Shown here: positions 13,362-24,001 of the stretch, piece by piece | How the letters are laid out: the number at the start of each line of letters is the position of its first letter | How positions within the stretch are numbered: the stretch's first letter is position 1 | Source: Hypoxylon rubiginosum | Lineage: Eukaryota > Ascomycota > Sordariomycetes > Xylariales > Hypoxylaceae | NCBI GenBank assembly: GCA_902806565.1 | Contig: CADCXA010000024.1 | Span: 186,001 to 250,000 of the forward strand | Reading direction: 5' to 3' | DNA length: 64,000 nt | Position numbers and translations under genes: made by a program | Notes under the pieces: model-generated | The model's database searches: none | Told to the model about the DNA's origin: nothing | What the model saw: only the letters and a program-made list of their open reading frames with translations

Positions 13362-15454
13362 CTACGAATGATTCCGGCTATCCTCGAGCGCCCGCAGGTC
13401 GTTCCTCATCTCGTCCAGCCTCCCCAGCGCGCGGTGCTCGAACTCCTCCAGGCTCTGCGAGATGGTCCGGCCCACGATCTCCCGGATGTGCTCCGTGAGG
13501 CCGACGGCCCCGTGCAGGTTCGTCGTGAGCTGGCTGATGAGCCGGCCGCCCAGCAGCCTTCCGAATACGGGTCCCTCTTCCTCTTCTTCCTTCTTGACTT
13601 GGTCGCGGATCGGGGACTGCGTGAGGTCGATGATGGGTATTGTGCTAGGTAGACTTTCGCCGGGACCGTTCTGTCGACTCTCCAGCTCACCTCTGCTGTG
13701 TTCTCCGTTGTGGTCTCCGTTGTGTTCTGTCGGCGGCGCTTGAGGTGCTTGTATATGGTCGCTTGGTGGTATCGCGTTGGGCGCTTGATCTCCAACGTTC
13801 TCGTTATCGTGACAAGCGACGTCTTCGGGCGGGCTTATATCAGTAGGTAACGCGCCGCTCATCTCGTATTGTGTGCGGTGAATTTTACTGGGCGAATTAC
13901 TCTGGCTGTTGCTACTTCTCTTGTTCTTGCCTTTTTGCGATGTGGCTGGTAGAATCGCTGCCAAGGGTTTACCTTGCTCTTGTTCGACGAGATGGGCGCC
14001 TTCTGTCGATCTACTACTGCTACTCTCGGCCTGTTGTTGATCTTGCTTGCTAGAGTCTGAGGAAATTGTCGTGGTGTTCCGGATAGAAGGTGACGCAGAT
14101 GTCTTGCGACTATTCCCTTTGCTGCTGTCTGTCCTGATGGGCTCGTGGAGTAGGTCGGTATTCGTCTTACTTCGAGCCGGCGTCTTCTTCGACTTGGCTG
14201 CGTTAGGCTGTACGGCATGCTTCTTGACGGCTGGTGAACCCGAGCGAGACCATTTGCTGGCGTCAACATCGGCATGCCTCTGCTGTGCGGTTTCGCTCTT
14301 CTCTTCACCGGGGTCATTGTGTTGCATAGGGGCTTGGGGTTTCGGACGGGTGGGTTTCGCAATCGGGCTGGAATGGCTGTGTGCGTATCTTTTAGTCTTC
14401 TCCCCTTTCGTAGGTCTTGAACGACCCTTGATAGGACTATCTAAGCCGCCCAAAACGGGAGACGGGCCTCTGATTGGAGACGATCTGGTAAAGAGACCGG
14501 GGCTGTTAGATGATGATCTCGGGAGCATGCTCGGTAGTTCTTGAGCAGTAGCTTTGCCCACATTGGAAGGGCCAATGCCAACGCCGGCGCCATTGGGATG
14601 AGTGTGATCCGGGCGGCAACTTGCGACGTTATTGCTTATAAGATTGAGGGCTGGGAGAAGCTTCTCCGACCGGCCACTGCTGCTGCCGCCAGTGGAGAAA
14701 TGCTCTGTCATGGAAGGCTTCTGTGTCGGCTTTGGGATAAGCGCCTCAATCTTTCGTACGAGAAGTATACTAGTCTTGCGGCTAGCCTTGCCTTTCTCGC
14801 TGACGGCCGTCTTGATCTTATCCGCGTTCTCCCTCAGCTGTTGCAAGCAGGGCCCAGCTAGGAGATGCTCCTCCTCGGACCTCTCAGGGCCAAAAGCAAG
14901 TATGTAGCCCATTCTCATTTCCGAGGCACCTTTTTGTAGTTTCCTTCTACCCTCGACCTCAAGCCAGTCCTCAATTGCAATATTGAGGTCTTCGCGATCC
15001 GCACGGCGCGGGAATTCCTCTCCTCGGGTCAAGTATCCTTTTGCTTCGCGGCAGATCCCTTCAACCCAAGTCTCCGCATCCTTCCCACTCAAGGTGAAAC
15101 GAAAATCCCTACTCAATGCATCTGCTATCATGTCCCAGAAGCTATCTAATCGTTCGGATTTGTAATAGACACCCTGGTACTCGGTACAGAGATCCAGCAA
15201 CTTGATTTGGAATCGACGGTCTAACTGCGAGAATAGTGGCCTTTGAATCGTCGACCTGGTACCTCCATGTTGCTTTGGAGCTGGTTTGGGATCTGGTTGG
15301 TTGATTTCCTGCTAAGCGGCCATTAAGTGCTTGTTCTTGAGAGCAGGCCAATAGGGGCAATACATACGTTGGTAGTATCCCCTGCTTGGGGCAAAGGCGA
15401 ATGACCCGTCGTGCCCTGTGAGCTAACAGGTGTGACCGTTTGTTGTGTATCCAT
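13362..15454 (-). CDS. Protein of unknown function, possible N-terminal SANT-like domain and disordered middle
   Basis: Exons 15454-15368 and 15311-13362, intron 15312-15367 (56 bp, GTATGT...TTAG, phase 0), give 678 residues. The first exon encodes 29 Thr/Gln-rich residues and supplies the only good ATG; the second exon alone begins without one. Residues about 45-170 look folded, with Trp and acidic/basic pairs (SFWDMIADAL, EDWLEVEGRRKL) vaguely like fungal Myb/SANT-like modules. About 190-560 is low-complexity Ser/Pro/Lys. The last roughly 80 residues form a predicted amphipathic helix (GLTEHIREIVGRTISQSLEE onward), suggesting a coiled coil or oligomerisation segment. An SPIRG/DSPIKG pattern recurs in the middle and could be proline-directed phosphosites. 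I do not recognise the family; a nuclear role is only a guess. Confidence 0.7.
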
Positions 15455-16533
15455 GACATGCTCTTGGAAAACAGATGATAGAATGCGGAGAAGTAAAGCA
15501 CGATAGACTATCTTTGGGATATTAAGTCCTAGACGCAGCGATCTGAAAAAAAAAACGCGAAAAAGCGCGAACACACGAAATGTGCTCTGTGTGGCTACCT
15601 GGGAGGTAGGTTGGGTATTTAAGGCTTCTACCCGGTAGCTCGGGCTCAGGGGGGCCAGGTAACAGCTGCTCCGCACTGGGTAGGACAGACATGGATTTGC
15701 AAATCAATTCGGACTCGTCTGAAACCCATCTTTCATATGGATGTATTAGGTAGGATGTATATGGGTGTATGTACTTTTTATTGTTTTGCTTTTTCTAAAC
15801 CTAGCCAAAGCCCAAAGCTTGCATAAGCCACTTTCTATCGCACTGTGACGACTTGTCAATAGGAGAGACCTTGGAAAGCAATCGATGGACAACTTCATTG
15901 CCAGCCGGCTGAAGGCAAGTGGAGTGAGAAGGAATATTAATCGTGTATCAATCGTTGACGTGCAATCCCTGTCTTCCCTACGAGCTACATGATGAAAGTA
16001 TAGCGTGACATCGTGGCTATCACCAATGTCAACGCGTAGTCTCGATAAGTATAGCCCAAGACCCCGGGTGGCTTGGAGCGTGGGGGAGATGATAATTCTT
16101 CCTAGGCTCCGAAAATATCATGTTAAATATAGGCAACTTATAGCCCATTTGATTCGGGTACCTAGTACCTAACGTCAAATCGTCCTTGAAAAAAGCCTTG
16201 CTGGGGTAATTTTCACGGATAGACAGAAAGAATCTTTACTAGATAGCATTTACGACTAAGCAAGGATTCTAGGTTTACGCCCTCTTAAGGCTCGCTTCGA
16301 CGAGATGCTGGGGATTTTTGGTTCTTTACTGAGAACTGGCTCTTTGAAACGGCTGTAATATACGACGCTTAGAACTTGTCTCTGGACTGGTCTTGATTAC
16401 AATCATAACGAATAAGGCATGAAGCTGCAGCTCAGAATGCCATGCTTGGCCTTTTCATTATGGCGGGTATTGTCATGGTCTAAGAGCTCATCTATGCTAG
16501 TTTTACAGCTTTTCATCGTATGGAACATTCCAT
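15455..16533. other. Intergenic spacer, unknown gene promoter and CCT2 3' flank
   Basis: About 1.1 kb. Includes the upstream region of the unknown minus-strand gene (a poly-A run at about 15547-15556) and the CCT2 3' UTR. No gene seen. Confidence 0.55.
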
Positions 16534-18340
16534 TTACCTTTCCCTTCTTCGTGGTGCCGCGCGGATTATGTCGTCCACTCTCAGAAGTAGCTATATATAA
16601 TTGGTTAGCATTAAATCAACGATGAACGTGAAGGCGGTTAGGAAAATGACTAACCTCTGCGGCTTCGCTTGCCGACGAGACGACTGCTTTCTTCAGCTTG
16701 TAACTCTCGATAACTCCTAGATCCCGCATATCCGCTATTCCTCCTTCGGGAGTCGTCAGATCTAGACCGTAGGTCGACATGCCGTCGTAGATGGCTTTAC
16801 GTAACCTGGCCACGAGATCGCTCGAGTCCAATCCTGCGTTGTCGGCGAGGATCGTTGGTAGCTGCCTCAGAGCTATGGCGAAGGACGACACAGCCATCTG
16901 TTTCTTGCCCTCTACTCGAGTCGCCGCGCCCTCTACCGCCTTGGCCATGAGCATCTCGGCGCACCCGCCGCCTAGTGTCGTTCTTGGCTCCTTGACCGTC
17001 TGGGAGAGAACGGCCAGGGCGTCGTGTAGCGAACGCTCCGCCTCGTCCAGCAGCTGTTCGGTGGCGCCCCGCAGGACGATGGTGCAGGCCTGGCCCGCGG
17101 CTACGCCCGAGAACTTGATAAGCGTGTCTTCGCCGATGATGACTTCCTCGATGAGGTCGCAGTGACCCAGTTTCACCTGTTCCGGATGGTCAAACGTGGA
17201 CGTGATCTCGCCGCCCGTTACCAGAGCCAGGCGCTCGATCCCGTCGAAGTCGGCGTGCTCGATGGACATGATGCCGGCATCGGTAAAGAGCTGCTCGGGC
17301 CAGTTGTAGATGAGCTGTCGGTTGATGAAGCAGTTGATGCCGTGGGCCTTGATCCTGTCGACCTTGGCCTTCATCTTGTCCTTCTCAGCTTTCTCGAGCT
17401 CTGCCAGCTTGCCGGTCCCGCTGACCTTCATACGCGCTCCGAATATCTTAACTTTATCCGTGTCCATGGATGTGTTGGCAACCAGTATCTTGGCCTTCTC
17501 CAGACGCTTGGGTTGATTTACACCGATCTTCTTGTCGAGGATGAACCCTTCGTCCAGGTAAGAGTCGCTCAGCTTGCCACCGGCTTTCTTGATGATCTGG
17601 ATATGGCTGAGATCTGAGGATCCCTTAAGCCGTAGCACCGCATCGACGGCAAGCTTGGAAAAGAGATCTCTATCTTGGGCGAGCACCTTGGAGCTTAGGG
17701 TCGTGCGCGCGATGGCGAGTAAATCTTTCTTGAAGGCCTCGGGGTTCTTGCTGTGGTCTACCGCGGAGCCTTCCAGGGCCTGCAGCGCTGCTTGGCTTGC
17801 TATCCGGTATCCCTCGATGATGGTTTGGGGGTGTATCTTTTTGTCGACGAGCTTTTCTGCCTCCCGCAAGAGCTCGGCCGCTAGAACGGCTACTGAGGTT
17901 GTACCGTCTCCTACCTCGTCATCCTGGACCTTCGAGATGTTCACCAAGACCTTGGCGGCTGCGTTGTCGAGCGCGATGGACTTAAGGATGGTGGCGCCGT
18001 CGTTGGTGACCATAATTTCGGAGGTGGAGCTGGGTAGCGTTAGTCAGGGGATCTAAGTCGAAGGGCAGAGCGGTTGTTTCAGGCTACACATACGCCGACT
18101 GTAATATTTTGTCCATTCCCTTCGGACCTAATGTACTCTTCACGAGATCCCCTACGGCGATAGCGCCGACGAAGGCAGCGAGACGGGCATTCTCTCCCTT
18201 CTCCTCGGTGGTGCCCTCCTCGAAGATCTGGGTGGGACTGAAAGACGACTAGACAAATTTGTTAGTGTAAATCAGGAAGAAGAGGAAGAAGGAAAGGAAG
18301 AAAAAGGTGAAGTGATCAAGGGTAAGGAAATACGCACCAT
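16534..18340 (-). CDS. CCT2: T-complex protein 1 subunit beta (CCT2), cytosolic chaperonin
   Basis: Group II chaperonin subunit that folds actin, tubulin and WD40 proteins in an ATP cycle. Four exons: 18340-18338, 18248-18094, 18029-16655 and 16590-16534, giving 529 residues, close to yeast and human lengths. Introns are 18249-18337, 18030-18093 and 16591-16654, all GT-AG and frame-consistent. The first coding exon is just the ATG. The N-terminus after splicing is [20 protein letters not shown], followed by the ATP-binding [11 protein letters not shown], then [12 protein letters not shown] and the [10 protein letters not shown] motif, which carries the catalytic Asp. Near the C-terminus [10 protein letters not shown] is intact. 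The final short exon restores the family ending [13 protein letters not shown]. Identity as beta rests on the [12 protein letters not shown] and IIRAAPR termini. Divergent from eIF3b across a short shared promoter. Confidence 0.96.
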
Positions 18341-19060
18341 ATTTACTAAGGGTTGTCTTGAAAGAAGGTCGTGTGTTTGCGGTGTACGAAGCTCGAGTTG
18401 CCTTTGCCTTGTCTGGTATGTCTGCTAACTCTGCTACGTTATGGTGGTTATGGTGGGCCTGGCGAGAGCTTCAGTGCTATGCGGGCTGAACATTAAACTA
18501 GAACTTTTTTTCGAGGGGCCGGGCGGGAAAGGGAGGAACTTGTTGCCGAAGATGTACTTGTGCCTCCTATGGAATCTCAGGCATATTCGTAGGTACCTAG
18601 GTACCTCCCTAGCGCTAGAGGAGGGGTACTGCACCTTGAAGCTGGTAGACCATAAGCCAATCAGAGGTTATCGTAGATGCGATAGGCGGATTAGTGGAGA
18701 CACACACAAATGGGGGCACTTTTGTTCTTTGGATGTCAAAAAAATTCACCTGCAAAAAATATTGGCTGTGAATACTCGTTGCCGTCCCCCCTTAGAAAAT
18801 CCAGCAATTTAGAGCCGAGTGTCTACTGGAACCGCATCGGGCTACGATATCTCTACCTGCCTTTGCGAAATACCACACCTCCCTCCCGCTTGCATCGCTA
18901 TCCACTACCCAGAGTCTGGCCTAAGTGGAAGGTTTGCGGTAATCTTCATCTACTATCATCACTCTCCAAGGCGGGGCATTTTCACTCTCCTACCAACCCC
19001 ACAGACGAGCCAACAGCACGCTTTGCGACGAACACGCGAACACATATACAACCACCCAAT
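18341..19060. promoter_or_regulatory. Shared divergent promoter of CCT2 and eIF3b
   Basis: 720 bp between the start codons of two oppositely transcribed, highly expressed housekeeping genes. Contains a CCAAT box (CCAATCAG at about 18657), the AGGTACCTAGGTACCT motif at 18591-18606, and pyrimidine-rich sequence just before the eIF3b ATG. No TATA element stands out. Co-regulation is inferred from the geometry. Confidence 0.6.
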
Positions 19061-21438
19061 ATGGCGCCATCATTTGACCATCTGCGTGACGCAGATGTTG
19101 ACGAGGACGATTACGATGAGGATGAGATTGATATTTCTGACCTGCGAGAGAAGTACGAGGTCCAGCTCGACCAAGGCTATGACACCTTCGTTGTCGTCGA
19201 CGGGCTGCCCGAGGTCAACGAGGAGCAGAAACCAAAGCTGGTCAAGTTTCTGCTGAAGAAGCTAAATCAGGTGGGAAAGACGGTGGAAGATCAGGTTTAC
19301 ATGCCCATGGAGAATGGCAGGTCCATGAGGTATGTCTACAACCGACCTTCGTCTTACCAATGAAGAATCATCTATGAACGGCACCAGCAGTGAGGGCGGA
19401 ACATCCGAGTGCTAACACCCTTGCAGATTTGCCTTTGTCGAATATGCCTCCCCCGCCGAAGCCGCCGCTGCTGTAAGGCAGCTTGACATGGTCCCCCTCG
19501 ACAAGAAACATACCCTACGTGTCAACAAGATGGCTGACGTCGACCGCTACGGCCGGGAAGGACGCGTAGATGATAATTATGTGCCGCCGAAGATTGAGGA
19601 CTTTGCCGAAAAGGAACACCTGCGTTCATTCCTGGCTGACCCTAGCGGCCGCGGTCGGGACCAGTTTGCCATGTACCGAGGCGACGTCGTCGGCGTGTTC
19701 TGGAACAACGAGAAGGATACCCCCGAGAATATCGTTGATCGACAACATTGGACCGAGAGCTTCGTACAGTGGTCGCCGCTGGGAACGTATCTGATATCGG
19801 TCCACCAGCAGGGCGTGCAGCTCTGGGGCGGCGCCTCGTGGTCTCGACAGAAGCGGTTCGCGCACCCTTTCGTCAACATGCTCGACTTCTCCCCCAACGA
19901 AAAGTACGTCGTGACGTGGTCCAATAGGCCCATCTCTATACCTGAAGAGGGACACCCCCAACTGTCTATAGACGAGGACGGCAAGAATTATGTCATCTGG
20001 GACCTCGAGACCTCCAAGCCGCTCCGTTCGTTCGCAAACCTCGACACGCCGAGCACTGGCGACGCGGCGAAGCAGCCGCCCAAGTTCCCCTGGCCGGCGT
20101 TTAAGTGGTCTTCCGACGACAATTACGTGGCCCGGATGACGCAGGGCTCGTCCATTTCGGTGTACGAGCTGCCCCGCATGAATCTGCTGGACAGGACGAC
20201 TATCAAGGTCGAAGGCGTCATGGATTTCGAGTGGGCGCCCGCAACGCCCCAGAGGGACAGTGTGAAGCAGTATGAACAGCTCTTCTGCTTCTGGACGCCG
20301 GAGATCGGCAGCAATCCCGCCAAGGTCGGCCTGATGAGCATACCGTCCAAGGAGATTGTTCGGTCGCTGAATCTGTTTAGTGTTACAGATGCGAAGCTCC
20401 ATTGGCAGTCGGACGCGACGTATCTCTCGGTGAAAGTAGATCGCCATTCGAAATCCAAGAAGTCGCAAGCTACCACTCTCGAGATCTTCCGTATCAAGGA
20501 GAAGGGCGTGCCCGTCGAAGTCGTCGACACGATCAAGGACACGGTTATCAACTTCGCATGGGAGCCTAAAGGAGACCGCTTCGTCATCATAACTACGACC
20601 GAACCTACCGGCCCTACCGCTGTTGCTCCTAAGACCTCGGTAGCATTCTTCTGCCCCGAGAAGGCCAAGGGATCGGCCATAGGTAACTTCAAGCACCTGC
20701 GCACCTTGGATAAGAAGAACAGCAATGCCATCTACTGGTCCCCTAAAGGTCGCTTCGTCGTGGTCGCCACGGTGGCCAACCAGCAGAGTTCGGATCTCGA
20801 CTTCTTCGACCTCGACTTTGAGGGCGAGAAGCCGGAGAGCGACAAGGACCTCACCGCAAACCTACAACTCATGAACACGGCGGATCACTACGGCATCACG
20901 GATATCCAGTGGGATCCGTCGGGGCGTTTTGTCGCCTCTTGGGCGTCCGTCTGGAAACACACTGTACGTTCTACTTCCCTTACCGTCCGCAAACTAAACT
21001 TCTAGTGCTAACGACCCGCTGCAGATGGAGAACGGATATCACCTCTACGATTTCAGGGGCGAGGTGCTACGGGAAGAACCCGTCGAAAAGTTCCGGCAAT
21101 GGTTATGGCGGCCTAGGCCCCCGACCCTCCTCAGCAAGGACGAGCAGAAGCAGATCCGCAAGAACCTTCGAGAGTACTCCAAAGTGTTCGAGCAAGAGGA
21201 CGCGGAACGCGGCGCGTCTGCCGACCTGGCCGTGGTTGAGGCCAGAAGACGTCTGCTCGACGAATGGCTGGCGTGGCGCGAGTCGGTCGAGGCCGAGCTC
21301 GAGGATGAGAGGCTCGCGCGAGGCTTACCGGCACAGCCGGACGAGGCCGAAGCCAAGCAGGCCGAGAAGGGAGAGGAGCAGGTCATCGAGGAGATCGTGG
21401 AGGAGGTACTAGAGGAGAGCGAGGAGATTGTCCCGTAG
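19061..21438 (+). CDS. PRT1: Eukaryotic translation initiation factor 3 subunit B (PRT1)
   Basis: Scaffold subunit of eIF3 on the 40S ribosome. Exons 19061-19329, 19427-20963 and 21025-21438 give 739 residues, the usual fungal length. Introns are 97 bp (19330-19426) and 61 bp (20964-21024), GT-AG. The first intron splits the RNP1 of the N-terminal RRM: exon 1 ends in GRSMR and exon 2 continues [11 protein letters not shown] at about 40-125 ([10 protein letters not shown]). A nine-bladed WD40-like propeller follows ([22 protein letters not shown], ending [16 protein letters not shown]). The last exon holds the [18 protein letters not shown] segment and a highly charged helix, the region that in the family binds eIF3i and eIF3g. 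The N-terminus is very acidic ([13 protein letters not shown]), typical of eIF3b. Nothing is missing. Confidence 0.97.
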
Positions 21439-24001
21439 AAACCGAGTACGCTGTGTACTGCTACGGGCGATAAGAGGCTGACAACGAGCGGCGTTCTGTG
21501 TAAAGGCATTTAATGAGGTATGCTGCCAGGTAGCATAAAAATGGCATCGGGGATGTCTGGCTCTCTAGTACCAATTAGGCAAGCTCTCAAAGCCTTGCTT
21601 ATGTTGTTTATCACGTGTATTGTGATTATGAATTTCGATTACGCATTATGCTCCGAGTACTAGAGAAATGCCTCTCTAGCTTGTGAGCGATTCCATAACA
21701 AATCAAGTTCTACGTAGATTTTCAAGATGCCTAGACCCCTCGATGGTAACGTACGACGAACGAAATGTGCCGTAGACAGGACTCGGACCGTTTCTTTCAG
21801 CATCGAGGCGTAGTAAGTGGGGACGCCTCAACTGGGTAGGTCGTGAGGGAAGAACTGGTAGGAGGATCTAACGAGGCTGAAGAGAGGGAGCACATGGACT
21901 GAAACATTGAAACATTGAAACCGATCAAGCGCGTATGAGACTTGAGAAACATGAGAAACATGAGAAACATTTACTTTCCATCCCTCTCAGGCACGATGCT
22001 GCCGAACCCTCGCTGGACTGGCGCCGGTGAAACATCCACGCCAGGGTAAACGCCAAACGCCCAACGCCCAACTTCCTCGTGGCTGAGCCTGTGTCGGATC
22101 GCGAACTTTGCAAGACCTGCATGTAAACTCGCCGGCATTTCGTGCTACTAGTCGTGTAGATTTTGAGAGGAGAGATGTATACTAACCCACTCTTGGTTAA
22201 TTTCGGGCTACGGACGGCTTCTATCTATCTATCCATTTACATATATCTAGGTCCAAGATCAAGATAGAACCTGACTGATACCTTTCGCCCTAATGGACGT
22301 TACCCGGGTCCTGTACCCTAAGTACAGTAACGAATTATGCGAGACTGTACTTCCAGGTTATATTATGGCCGGATTTCTGTGAGAGTGAAAAGGCGTCTGT
22401 CAAGTCGGACAGAATCGACAGAATCTGACCGGCTGTGGTCGAGTGACTTGATTGGTAGTCGTTTAATTATTACCTTGTGCCCTTGTGCCCTGGATGTCGA
22501 CCCCCTATTTTTGTCCTATAGAAGCGCTAAACAAAAATTTTAGTGACTTGCATCCTTCGAGCCTGGCCCTCTGGCCCTGCGTGCCTTGGGCCTGGTGCCT
22601 GGGTGTTCATGTGCTTGTACCTCAGGTATCTTCAGGGGAATATTACCAGATTGGCCTAGTTGACAGTTGGCAGCTGACGGATCACAGGTGGCATGCCAGC
22701 TTACCAGCCTACTAGTCTAAGCTACAGTGGGGCGGTTCCCCTGAGCGAATGGCCTTTTGCCCTTTCAAATGGGAGGGGATGGTCGCTGGTCGGGCGCTCA
22801 GGCGCTACGGTTACGCCAAGAGGAACGGGCTGCCCTCTGTCTGGTCTCGTCTCGCAACCACATCATCGCCCAAAGTTTCCCAACTTCCAACTTTCAACTT
22901 TGTGCCTCTTTTTCCTCCATCTACAAACTTGCATTAGGGGATCCGTTCGTTATCCGGGGAAGCCGTCTTTGTTATAGGATTTCAAGAGCAATCTTGATAT
23001 TCGTCCATTCTTTTTTAAATCACTCTTTCGTCTCTCGTACTTCACTATCATTGAATTGTCGTCTCTCGCTCGCTCGTACTCACGCACACAACGCCCAGGA
23101 CTACTACTACTGCTTACCCTCCCCCCGCCAGCATCCGGAAGTCCATTATCGTGTCGGCCCTCTCATAGTATCACCGCAGCCTCACCTCCGTAAACGATAC
23201 GATATATCTAGAGTGTACATCGGAATTACAGCATATAAACTTTGCCATTGAATTGTAATGTGTCTCGGTCGAGGTCTCACTCGTTAGCATTGGAACGTTG
23301 AAACATCATCACCGTCAATCCATTGCGCGGGTACTCCGGCCATAAACAACCCAGTCCAAGTCCATTAATACCTACGACAACAAACATCAGAATAGAAAAT
23401 CAATCATCTACCGCCGCTCGCTTTTTGCTACAAAAAAACATACACGATACAAGATAAACTGTCAACTTTAATAGTCGTCCCTAGTCGACAGCAATAAAAT
23501 AATTACTCGTCATTGTTAATATCCGATAATTCGACGCATACAGCTACTATATATCTAGGGGTCTATCCTACTAGGATCGTGAGACAATTGACAAGCCTCG
23601 TCTCACTCCACCACAACAACGTTCCCGCAGATCAGGGGCTTCCCTTTGCCATCCTAGTCTGCTCGAATTGGGACGATCTCGAAACGACTGGTCTCGTCGT
23701 GATTCGCCGTACCATCTCATATACTCAAACATCTTCGACTTTGTCGTTGCTATTCCTGTCTCCCCCCTGGCGGGCTTCTTCCATTCCTTCGCCTGAACTT
23801 CGACTCGAGCACGAGCCGGACTTGAGATAATATACCGAGAACGACCGGATTGTTTGTCTTCGAGTGAAGGGCAAACCCGATCACGCTTTCTCTCCACCGA
23901 ATCTTCCGCCAAATTCATAACCGCCTCGCATATCCCTCGCACCATATTCAAAACTCCAACACCGATCCCTTTCAAAACTTCTCTGGAGAACCACCTGCTC
24001 A
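21439..24001. other. 2.6-kb spacer upstream of the TBC gene
   Basis: Holds the eIF3b 3' UTR and presumably a long 5' leader of the TBC-domain gene, where the last kilobase is pyrimidine-rich. Includes three perfect 9-bp GAGAAACAT copies at 21944-21970. ORFs of 90-164 codons at 22693-23251 overlap one another and carry no family signal. Confidence 0.55.
21944..21970. repeat. GAGAAACAT x3 tandem repeat
   Basis: Three perfect adjacent copies of a 9-bp unit, downstream of a GAAACATT duplication at 21901-21916. Simple slippage repeat in a spacer. Confidence 0.9.

Noticed and set aside
19626..20731. Long antisense ORFs over eIF3b (356 and 202 codons)
   Set aside because: Mirror image of a GC-rich coding sequence; the sense strand encodes an unmistakable eIF3b.
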